DNA from: Bombus terrestris
Lineage: Eukaryota > Arthropoda > Insecta > Hymenoptera > Apidae
DNA: 64,000 nucleotides
NCBI RefSeq assembly: GCF_910591885.1
Contig: NC_063275.1
Span: 15,984,501 to 16,048,500, forward strand
Direction: 5' to 3'
Shown: positions 1 to 10,261 of the stretch, piece after piece
How positions within the stretch are numbered: the stretch's first letter is position 1
Layout of the letters: each line of letters opens with the position of its first letter
Translations under genes and position numbers: made by a program
The notes under the pieces: generated by a model
Databases searched by the model: none
Told to the model about the DNA's origin: nothing
What the model saw: the letters and a program-made list of their open reading frames with translations, nothing else

Positions 1-165
1 GCTTCTCGTCAACGATCCTTCGTTTGGGGTTACTTTGCGGGGGATCGCGTTGAGCTCTCCTTCGCGCTATTCCAAGAAAGAACGAGGGTAGAGTTTGTCG
101 TCGATGATTCTATCTTATATTTGCAGAGAGAAGATCCTAAACCACCACCGAAAGAAGTACTTTAA
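1..165 (+). CDS. possible 3' terminal coding exon, partial at left edge, product unrecognised
   Basis: Frame 1 is stop-free from the first base to a TAA at 163-165 (54 codons). The amino-acid mix is more protein-like than most chance frames here: an aromatic- and valine-rich stretch (SFVWGYFAGDRVELSF), an acidic part (EFVVDDSILYLQ) and a proline-lysine tail (EDPKPPPKEVL) before the stop. I recognise no family. A second reading is possible: the bases just before 127 (ttctatcttatatttgcag) make a good splice acceptor, so the exon could begin at 127 and encode only the last 12 residues. The purine-rich bases after 127 suit an exon start. Frame 2 is also open for 29 codons, so chance remains a real explanation. 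The gene would lie mainly to the left of the window. Confidence 0.25.
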   Translation, partial: ASRQRSFVWGYFAGDRVELSFALFQERTRVEFVVDDSILYLQREDPKPPPKEVL

Positions 166-3100
166 CTAAAAGAAGATGAGAAACAGCAACGATGGACAAG
201 CGGCGCTCCAGCGATCGAGTCGACACTTTCCTCGTTTTCGAGTTTCTGGAACGCGGAGAGAAAGAGAGACTAGGGTACATGGAGGGCAGCTTCGACGATC
301 TATCGTGCACGTGCAGGGTCGCGCGCTCGCTCGTTTGCCATCACGCACACACAACGGCGAGTGGAAACGATGCTGCTCCAGACTCCAAAGAGGAGGCCCG
401 TGGTAGAAGAGGAACGAGCGAAGAGGGGCCCACGGAGGCGAGACAGGCCTTATACGAGCTCGGTGGCCGTCGGGGTTCCCTCTAATGTTTGATAGTTGTG
501 TGTGGGCTGGCTACGGCCGGCGCAGCGTGAGAGAGGAATGCGAGGTTGCATAGTCGACTCGTGTTGCTGTTCTTTGGTGCAGCGCGCGACGTCCACTTCG
601 GACAATCGACGTCGTTCGAACGCTGTTCCAGAACCAGACAGTCTCACAGCTCTGAAACAGACGCATGAATCATTCTGTCCATTGACCCCGCGACCATCGA
701 CAAGAGTCTTCTTCTCGGCGAACGTTAGTTTCGGTGCCTGCGCCGTTTCGAGATGGTTTTCGCGGTTTGAGTAGCAGAGGGTGACTTGTTTCAGCCTTCG
801 ACCTTGCGCTCGATATCCTCAAGAATGTCACCGGACGATAGCAGAGGATCTTGCTACGTTGGGTAATCGAAAATTCGAAGAAGGCGATAAAATTCCAAAA
901 CCGATAGCTTGGCTTTCCGAGATAGAGTTCCCCCCACGCTGATATAATGTTTTCGTGAAACAGTACAAACAGAATGTCTTTCCTCCCAAGTCCATTAAGC
1001 ATCGGTCAGAATCTTGTTACTCGTTGATAAACCTAAATGAATGACGAATGTCAATTCGTAGCCTATCTCCTCGAAGCAACGAGGATCTCATTAATCATCT
1101 CGAACGTTTCCTAAACACGGCTACAACTCATGCGTCAGAACCGTATAACAGGACTTCGAATATTTTCGACTCTGTTTCATCACGAGATCATGTAAGTTCG
1201 TCGTTAACATATTCGAACGACGATATTCGAAATTTTGAGAGATGTGTATTCGTTTTATACGGTGAAGAATCGGATCTTTGAACCGACGGAGAATCGAAGC
1301 AGGAAACGGACAGTGTTCGGCTAATACGCGATCACGTGGTGGCTCTTGACAAATCGACAAGAAAGCATCGTTTCCAGCGACTGCTGTCAGCTTGATAATA
1401 ATCAAACGAGCTCGATAGAGGAGAGAATATGGCCGGGGTTTTCGGTTGTTGGCCGACATTTCCAAAGGGTGCACCCGCCATCGATCCGCTATTTCAGAGC
1501 AGCGAAGCAGCCAAGGGGGATGATTACTTCCTTACGATGTCGTTGCTTGTTTCCCGATCACCGGTTAGCTTCCTTCCTCCTTCGAAACGACCGATAAGAT
1601 TGCGATCGTTGCGAATCGAATATTATTGCAATCCGTTGCACACGGACTCGGCTAAATTGGGCGCAAAATGGTCACACGAGGAAACTGCTAGGAAACAAAT
1701 TGCGTGTTGACCCTGCATGACTGTTTCTGATTAGGGGCGCGTTTATTTATTTATATGGCTGGAATAGAATCGAATGAACAAAACGGCAAGTTCGCTTATT
1801 TAACAAGCAAATATTAGATACGAAGGATCCGACGCACAAGAGAAGCAGTAAATAAAAGTAAAATTCGCGAAGAATATTCTTCCGACGAATTTCTGGCAAA
1901 CGATTCAATCTGAAATTAGGTAGAAAGAACCATTCGAGGAGACGGTAGTTTTGTTATTTTTCGAGATTGCAGCTCGCGTTCGGCTAACCTGTCGCTGCTT
2001 GATGGTCGAAAGCAAAGAATTTTTAATCTACTTGTCCAGTCACGAAATATCTTCGGCTGAAATCAGCTTAATTCAAGGCGGATCCAAGAAGATACTCCAA
2101 ACAAGAGCCCAAACGAGAAATATCCGATAGCCCTGCTGCCAAGCGGCTTCATCTCTTCCTCCTTGTCTTTTTCCTATGTAGGTTGTATTATTTCGCCTAG
2201 GAAGACTGTTAGAGAGACAGAGGAGGACTAGTCCGATGCGTCTGCCACTTAAAATCGCCGTTTCACACTGGCAAGCTTCCTTATCTGCGTCCACCTTTTT
2301 ATTCCGTCGAAATGAAACCTTTGTGCGATCGTCCAAAGACCGTAAATTCTTTCCCGCTCGCTTTCCCATTTCCTTCCGTTTCCGTTCTGTAATTGGCCGT
2401 GTGGTTGTTGCCAATTCTATTATTACTAAATGTGTATACGTTTGTACATATTCTATTAGAGCGGCCGTTCGTCGCCGATCCGTTCGACTTCCTTCATGGT
2501 AGCCATTTTGAACGGTCCGCTGGCCAAGCGAGCTATGGTCGAGATGGAAATCGTTCAACCACTGTCCCTGCGTCTCGACGACGACACGCTGGAACGATCG
2601 TCGTTCGAACACCAGCGATATTCCTTTTTCTCGATGAAACAGTTTAGTTATCGGGTGCTTGGGGGGGAAAAAACGCGAGACACCTAAGCGAATCGTCGAA
2701 CGTGGTTAAATTTACGCGTATATCGGCGAATGGTGCGCAAAAGCACGTCCTTGACGACAATCGTTTCACGAATGCCTGTCTCACGAGTAGAGCAATCGAA
2801 AGAGATCCGGCTTCGAATCCTCGTTCAGCTACTCGATCGATCGACTGTTTTTTTCCCCAAGACCAAAATACACCCGATCCGTCAGGTTTCCGTGGACGAC
2901 AGGGACAAGCTTCTCTCGCCAGACGGTTGAATTAATACATTAGCTTCCCAATAAGACGTCGTAAATTAAGCCGGACGCAATAGCTGCGATGGCCTCGTGC
3001 GCGTTTGCACCGCGATTAATCACGTCATGCAACGGAGATGGCAAAATCCATATGTGCTGTACGAATGGCTCTCCTAGAGTCGGTTTCGGTCGACAGACGG

Positions 3101-3486
3101 TCAACTAGTGTTGGTGTGTCCACTCGATGGTTGGTTATTTAAAGAAGTCTCGTGACTCTTTCTCACGCTGATGCTACCTGGTAACAGCTGATTATGTACT
3201 CATTAACCTTGTCGCGACGGCGATCTGGCCTAATAGCTCGTTCGGCCATTAACAGCGTTATCGAAGCGGCAGCGCGATCATCAAAGCGCTCGCTCATTTA
3301 CACCGAATCTCAATCGATACGCGATCCTCCGCGCGATTAACCATCGAACCGCATACAAATCAGCCGAGTCACCTTCCTTCTTATTCCCGGAAGCTTTGTT
3401 TCCTTGTTGCTCGACAAACTTGGTTTTTCCTATAATTCCGAAGGTGATCGAATGCGTCCTAGACGTATTGATATGTATTTAATATA
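166..3486. other. non-coding stretch, CpG-rich at its left end
   Basis: No supported gene. Positions 180-620 are GC- and CpG-rich and hold several short overlapping frames rich in Arg and Ser, typical of chance translation of CpG-rich DNA. If the frame ending at 165 is real, this would start as its 3' UTR. The first good AATAAA signal I noticed lies near 1850. The remainder is unique sequence with no repeat or RNA gene that I can see. Confidence 0.5.
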
Positions 3487-3600
3487 CATTGGGTTGGCAA
3501 CTAAGCCGATTGTGGATTTTGTCATTATCACCTAATGACAAAATTTGTCATTACCACCTAATGACAAAATCCGCAATCATTTAGTTGTCAACGCAATATG
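3487..3600. mobile_element. mariner-type MITE (non-autonomous), TA target duplication
   Basis: A 114-bp element flanked on both sides by TA (3485-3486 and 3601-3602), the mariner target duplication. The left end reads cattgggttggcaactaag. The right end, reverse-complemented, reads catattgcgttgacaactaa, and the inverted repeats continue for about 42 bp to gattttgtcatta. The interior is two back-to-back copies of a small palindrome, tgtcatta-Ncacc-taatgaca, so four tgtcatta half-sites occur in a row. There is no transposase and no room for one. The end sequence resembles mariner elements of bees and ants, so it was presumably mobilised by an enzyme encoded elsewhere. Confidence 0.88.
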
Positions 3601-3602
3601 TA

Positions 3603-6600
3603 TCAACGTATCCAGTTCTTGAATATTAAAATACAATAAAAAAAAATCTTCTCATCGGAAGAATTTTAAAGCGGCAGAGGCAAGCTAATTCGATATGAGT
3701 CTACGAATTTCTAAATGGTGAATTTTGATAGGCTTTTACCCAACTATTAACACCGTTTCGCGAATCGACCGCTTTCGAAATTTCTACTTCCTCTTGGTAG
3801 ATAAACACGCCGTCTGGAATGTGCGGTCGGTTTGATCGTGTGTCGCAGACGATTCGCTTTAACGGCTATTAATATTAACGTAATCTTTCGTACTATAATT
3901 CTGGCCCCGCGAGCTATAAATACCCAGCGAATGACCATAAAATTTCAACCACGCAAGTCCCCTAGAATCGCCGCTAAGATCTCAAGGGTAATAAATCGCG
4001 AATTCTAGAGAGCCTTCGGTGAATTCAACGGATCCGAGTGTTACCGGCGCAACAACTGGTCGAATACGTAATCCTGCTCCGTATAAATGATCACCGAGTA
4101 TAGAACGGTAAATAAATCGTAGAGTCCTAGTGGCGATTACGAGCACGATTTGTGCTACAACGAGCGTCTTTTTTCGTGCGATCGTCACGCATGTTCCTTA
4201 CGTTTTCTTGCCGCGTAAAGTTACCGGGAATTTTCCAGATTACAAAAAAAAAAAACCATCAAACGTTACAACGCGCCTCTAATATCTCGACAAACAATAA
4301 TCTCACTGCAGACGATTAGTATTTCGAGGATTCGCGGCTGCGCTATTTATCCGTTGCAAGAAACGTATTTACACATCGTTGGTTACGTTCTTCTCTGTTG
4401 TTACTACGGTTATATTCCTCCATTTCTACCAGTTACGTAGAATCGCGGCAAATTCCACGACATTCAACCGTCCGACCACCGACTGACTCCATGTATGTAT
4501 CTCAAGAATAATTCCGCGCTAAAAAGGTCAGTATCTTCATTCCTGGAGATCGTCACTCGGCCATCCACACCGGTCGAAATTAAAATTCCGTGCCACCCGT
4601 CGAACGTCCGAAGAATAGTCTGGCGCATGAAATCCGAAAAGTCATAGCACGGCGCGCCGTGACGGTCAGGTACTCATGGCAACAGCTGATTCCATCGACC
4701 TTCGTCGTACCAGGCAAAAAAAAAAAAAAAAAGAAAAAAAAGAAAAAAAGAAGAGAAGGAAAGAAATCGTGTACGATCTAGCAATATCGATAAATTCTCA
4801 GTGATAGTTTAAATATCGTTTGCAATCATTAACACTGCTAACGAAGAACCATTCCTGAAGATCAAGGCCATCGACTATGGCGAGCTTGACATGCGGGCCT
4901 CGCGAATTGTACATTCGCGTGTATCGGGACACGTGGAACAGACATTAATGAAGTTTCTTAGTTGACGCTCGTGACTCTATGATATACGACGCTGACAAAT
5001 TTTATCGAAGAGCATGCGCGAGATTGCCTCTTTTAATAGCACGAAGAAACACCTTGAAGGTTTGGCGCGTGGCCTGGTCGAAGTAGAGATTCGTTACCGC
5101 GTCGAGGAGGGCACTAAATGCACGCCGATTACCATTTGAACGAAGATATATGCGAACTGTGGGCGACGGGGAGCGAACGCGGCTGTGCGACAGTTTAGAA
5201 AATTGTTTGCGTTGCTAGTATTCGAATGAAAATTTATGCGAATTACGTCGGCCGCTAACGCGGAAGTGACCGCACGCGCGAGAAACTCACCAAGGTCAAA
5301 CTGTTTGCCACGCCGCGTCGCGCCGCGCCGGACGAAAACTTCGCGCTCGATCTCGTACCGAGCTGATAGCTGTTCCGCGCTGTCAATGACTCTACTACAC
5401 TCTACGTTCCATTTGCATTCTTTTTTATTGTTGCAACCTTTTCTCGTCTTGTTGATTATTAGCTAATTTCCAGGGGGAAAGGTCGTGTCTTTATTAAAGC
5501 ATTTGAAATAGCTCCACGTGTATTCTTACAATTGATCGAACGATTGATCCGTTCGCGTCATCATTGACGTTCTGCATTCAAGATTCAATCACTTCAACAA
5601 CTACATTATTATTTATTTATTCCACCTGTTTACGTAGTGCATTCGCTTCATCTCGTGTTTATTTTTTCATTTAGGTACAATTGGACAGCCGAGGAGATGT
5701 ACCAAAGGAGACAAAATATCAATCGATGCGAGGAAACAGCGAAGCATTTCCTTTTACGTAATCCTTATCCATATTTTATCGGCGACTTTCAACGTAAACA
5801 GGCAGGTTTACTCGGTGACTGTTCTTTACTGACTTTCCAACACATTTTTATCGTTGCTGGTCGCACGAATTTTCCGCGCGTTGCTTCCATCTCGTCCAAC
5901 TTTCCTCTCCGTTAAAAAGCATCAGACGACTGCGAAGAATCGCGACTACCTTTCCTCTCTACTTGTCTCTACGAACGATCGAGTGACCTATTCGCGTAAA
6001 ATTGGCGATACTTTCTCCGACAAGTGAAACTAAACGAAAACGTTCCTGAAAGGTCGAACACCTAATGAATGATCGGGGATTCCCTAATTTCATCGCGTAA
6101 GAATGCGAATCAGAGACGATGGACGCAACGAAAACTTTATCAAGGACGAGTACGAAATTTCAACGAATCAATGTGTTCATCGAAAGAATAGCAAGTTGGT
6201 CCAAAATCATAACGCGGAATGTTGATGAAACGCGACCGTATTTGGAATGCTAACGCGATTTGCCCACTCTGTAGTGTGCTCGCTCGTTAGTTTGGCTGAG
6301 AATGAGAGAAACAGACGGGACGGTGTGATCGCTTTCGCGTGTCGAATCGGTCGGTTCCTTAATTACAGCATGAACCCGTTCGCTCCAATGCCGTTTTCCA
6401 CCATTCTCCACCGTGACGAGATCTTTAGTCGCGTCAATTTCGTCGCTTTAGCGGGGAACACGAGCGGCAGACCAGAAACGGTCTACGCTAATTATCGGAC
6501 GAGATTAACCGTTTGACACGCATAGACTTGGCGGTTTAAAAATAACCGCTCAGTCACGAAACCGTCGTAAACGTGAACTTCCATAAAGATAGCCGCGATG

Positions 6601-9170
6601 GTGTCCGCACTTTGAAAAATTTTGCCAACATTCAGATTCGCTTGGATTAGGCTTCCGTGTCTCGTTGCAAATGAAATGAAATATGTGTTCTAACGAAATA
6701 TGAAAATGTTTTACATATACAGCCCTTGTATGTACAAGTTGCGTATCTTTACTTTAACCTTAAAATATTCATTGTAGCCTTCCGTGACAAGCTTCGACTA
6801 TGTTTCCGCTTTTCATACGAGCTTCGTAACGTGACCGCGAACGTTTCTAAACACAGGTTCGTAAGCTTCTTCTATTGTGATTTTTCTATTACGTCTTTCA
6901 TTACAACTTCTATCGACTTCGATCGTCCTTCGACGTAATACACGTTGTCATTATGAACCGAGTGACACAAAGACTAGTGTCTGAAGTAGTCTTAGAGGTA
7001 CTCCCCTCGACGCGATGCCTACGATCTTTCCAGAAAGACGATGCATGATTGCACATTTAATATCATTCTCTTCTTTGAATGGCTGGGTCTATCTTTTATT
7101 TCATGCTGTTGCAATGTTTTGAATTCTGTCGAACGAAATATAGTAGCAGATATCCTACCATTATCGAATATCGATCTCCACCCACGTTTCCAGAACAAAG
7201 GTTCGACAAGGTTCCCAGCTTTTCTGACGACTATCGGCCGTAAGCCAGACGGTTCGTCAGTCTAGCTTGTCTTTATCGCGACGGGTTCGCGGTGCTGACA
7301 CCAGCGATCGCCGAATACACGTGGAGATACTTACACGACGTGGTACGATTCGCGACGCTAGTAACAATATACAGGCACGATAACGTTGCCCTCGACTCGT
7401 ACATACACACGAGGCGAATAAAGCATGCGCGCGCCTCGTGACACGTGTCGGTTACGATAAATCCACGATCCTCCGCTCGGGAACGACGCGACGGCTCAAC
7501 GGATCAGCCGGGAAATTCGGTGCCAGGCGATTCCATGGGCGTCGATCGTCCAACGTCCAACCGATTAGGCGATTAAGATTAGCAATGGAACGCGTGAGAA
7601 TGGCCGAGTATGCTTATGCGGCTCGATTGTGCGCGTAATTGCCGTCAGTGCGACAGTATTATTGCTCTGGTTAATGGATGACGACGAAGATTCGCGATGT
7701 AAGCTCGTTAGAGGGTAGAAATTATTGTGTCGAGAATGGAAGGCGTGTATTTGCAAAAGGAGATGGATTAGGGCGGTTACGGTTGCTGGAAAGTTAACTG
7801 ACGAGGTCGTGCGAGGAGGAAGCCGTACGTGTCGCGTGCCTTGCAACTTTGCTGTTTTTATATCGTGTATGCTTTGCTTTACTGGTTCTTTCGAAGCTGC
7901 AATACTCCAATCGGATTATGAACGACCAGGTTATACGTGACGTTCTATGGAATTGGGAAAACAATCTCGAGAGGTTGGCTAATTTTCAAAGGATCTTGGA
8001 TAAGCAGGTCGGGTACTCGAACGAAATTAAACCGTACTCCATTTCGACGGTTCATCCGTTACTTAAGATCGAGCCAACTAATTAAATAGCCGAAACTATG
8101 CGTAACGTTTGTACTCGACCGGACAACGATGGAATCTTCCAGCTTGCGATACCAAGGATTCCGATTCAACATTTTAACACGTGTCTGCATGCCAAATAAT
8201 ATTATTATTATACAAACCAACTGGTCAATATTGCGCAATTAAATGTAGGTAAATGAAGTTTTCGGCCGAGTCTGACATTTCACTTGTTAATTCTTATGTA
8301 ATTTGCCAGCCAAAAATCCGGCTGTGTTCATGATTACTTGTATACGATAGCTGGTTCGAGTTGTTGCTATTCTCAATTATCGTTCGCCCTGTGGACCTTC
8401 CGCACAATAGAGCGGCAGATCGGCATTTCGATGGTCGGGTTCGAACGTTATTTTCGCATTAGCATTACACGGTGTATATTTAGAATCTACGACGCCTGGG
8501 ACGTTAACTCCGACACGCTTGCCGCGTTCGCATATTTGAGATTTTTCCGATCGCGAGGAACGCCGGAGCGGAGAAATACCTGCAAAGGTCAGCCCCAAGG
8601 AGAGAAAGAGAGAGACTCCGGTCGCGCTCTCATCCGCGAAGAGTATAGAGCGCGGCAAAATGCAGGACGGACGGATCGCGGATATAGCGACGAGTAGATA
8701 TCGCTACTTCATGAAATATTTATCGTCGATATTTTTCGCGTTGCTTATTCAAAATCAGATGCACGCGTTCTCGGCTCGTTCATCTGCTTTTCGAATTCTC
8801 AAAGGCGGGAGAGTCGATCGGGAAGAAGCAGGATCGCAAAGGAAGAAATAACGAGAGATGGATGACCACGACCCCGCGTTACTTTCGATAGGCAAAACTT
8901 TCACGTTTGCTCTCGTCGATATTTCGTGCTCTTATCGACGCTCTGACCTGACTATATCGAGAAATCCACTTTTGTAAAACTGTTCGCCGAACCGACTCCC
9001 TGATAGAAACGGTTCTTTTGACTCAGCGCGACTATCAACACCTTGGCAGATTAATTCGTCGGGCGATCCTATTCGAGTTATTGTAAATGCCGCGGAAAGT
9101 AGACAAAGCGATTCGGTAAGGTGTCGTTAGAGCAGCGATAACCTGGTCCAGAAGTTCAGAGGGCCAAAAG
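3603..9170. other. non-coding stretch with short A-rich tracts
   Basis: No supported gene. It holds a run of 12 A at 4244-4255, the longer A-rich tract at 4716-4766 (listed separately), a CpG-dense patch at about 5235-5400, and an AT-rich spot at 8190-8220. A patch at 5675-5803 has a good upstream splice acceptor and an open frame but no recognisable product (see findings). Frames at 6247-6516 and 7849-8085 look like chance. Confidence 0.5.
4716..4766. repeat. A-rich simple repeat
   Basis: Seventeen A, then runs of 8 and 7 A separated by single G, grading into a GA-rich tail. This could be a microsatellite or the decayed tail of a retroposed copy. No retrotransposon body can be seen on its left side, so simple sequence is the safer call. 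Confidence 0.85.
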
Positions 9171-9214
9171 ATCGATGGTCAAAGATCGGCGTGCTCTAGG
9201 TGGAAGATGCTGCG

Positions 9215-9577
9215 CGTTCCAAGGAGGAACGACGAGAGTTCGCGTGGAAAAAGAGGATAGAAGAAAGAGAAGAGCGAAGAGAAGCGGAGGCTGGTGGAAC
9301 AGAAAGCAGTGGAAAAGAAGAGGAGGAGAAGGAGGTAGGAGAGAAGATGATGGTGGAGGCTCGAAGGATGCTTGGAGTGGGCAAGACAGGAGAACGAACG
9401 GAGGACATCGAACTGAAATGGCCTCTGGGAGCGCATTCCAGTATTCCACTCTCGCTACCTTAGGCCATCCTCTCCTTCTCCTCTCTCTCTAGTTGCTTCC
9501 TTCTCTTTCCGTCTGTCTGTCCATTCTCTTTCCCGCTCTTTTGAGTCCTCTTCTCCTTCTTCGACGTCGTTGTCGTT

Positions 9578-9610
<33 letters not shown>

Positions 9611-9720
9611 GCCGCTGCCGTAGTCGTTGTCCCTTTCTCTCTTTCCCTCTGGTCCTTCGCGCTCCTCGACTCTTTCCGTCGGTTTGTCCTGCTTCACCTC
9701 GCGGTCTCATCCCCCTCGCC
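9215..9720. repeat. purine-rich block switching to pyrimidine-rich block, with triplet microsatellite
   Basis: Plus-strand bases from about 9215 to 9405 are mainly G and A. After about 9463 the same strand becomes mainly C and T until about 9720. Inside the second half, 9562-9620 is a triplet repeat of tcg/gtc units grading into gcc units. The bias keeps several frames open on both strands (Arg/Glu/Lys-rich on one, Ser/Leu-rich on the other), and these should not be read as genes. Such tracts can form triplex DNA or accompany open chromatin; nothing here shows a function. Confidence 0.8.
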
Positions 9721-9752
9721 GATGCTCAGCATCCTCCTTTGGACTCGGAGTC

Positions 9753-9794
9753 CTTTTATTTCGCTCTCCGCATTCTTGAGTTTCCGCTCGCCGC
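9753..9794 (+). repeat. diverged repeat pair, copy 1
   Basis: This 42-bp segment starts cttttatttcg and contains gcattctt and tttccg. It aligns without gaps to 10220-10261 with 36 of 42 bases identical by my count. Similarity fades after the shared tcgccgc. The copies are 467 bp apart in direct orientation. The family is unknown. Confidence 0.6.
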
Positions 9795-10219
9795 CAGCGC
9801 GACGGACTTTTCTCCGCGCGGTCGCCACCAATGAGTCCATTTCGCCAACTTCGATCATACGTCTCGTTGTTTTACGGTTGATCTAACCGATCCGGAATCT
9901 ATTTGATCGCTTAAAAATCTTCCGATTTTCCTCGACGAACACCAGCGCTGTATCCGTTCGACGTTCGATCAAACTTGTTCGAAGTAGGTACGATCGCGCT
10001 CTGTTCGAGCTCCTTTCCAAAGGAATCTCCTCGGAGGATAAGTTTTTTACCGATATTAGCACGTTCCCGCCAACGCGGCCGCCGCTTACGTAAGGATTCT
10101 CGAATTCCTTCCGTTTATTAGTACGTCTATGTTTATTTTATCACGAGCCGCGATAGGCAGTGCCGGCGGCGCACGCTTTCGCACGTAGAATCCTGGCACC
10201 TGTCCTCGCTACCGGGCCT

Positions 10220-10261
10220 CTTTTATTTCGTTCCCTGCATTCTTCCGTTTCCGTTCGCCGC
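10220..10261 (+). repeat. diverged repeat pair, copy 2
   Basis: Second copy of the 42-bp segment at 9753-9794, in the same orientation. Both copies sit in a GC- and pyrimidine-rich neighbourhood, but the match includes an exact 11-base block (cttttatttcg) and shared interior words, which bias alone would not give. Confidence 0.6.

Noticed and set aside
2760..2830. ggcttcgaatcc, resembling a tRNA T loop
   Set aside because: No A box or acceptor stem at the expected distance upstream.
9156..9834. Stacked Arg-, Ser- and Asp-rich frames on both strands
   Set aside because: Produced by the purine/pyrimidine bias and the triplet microsatellite.
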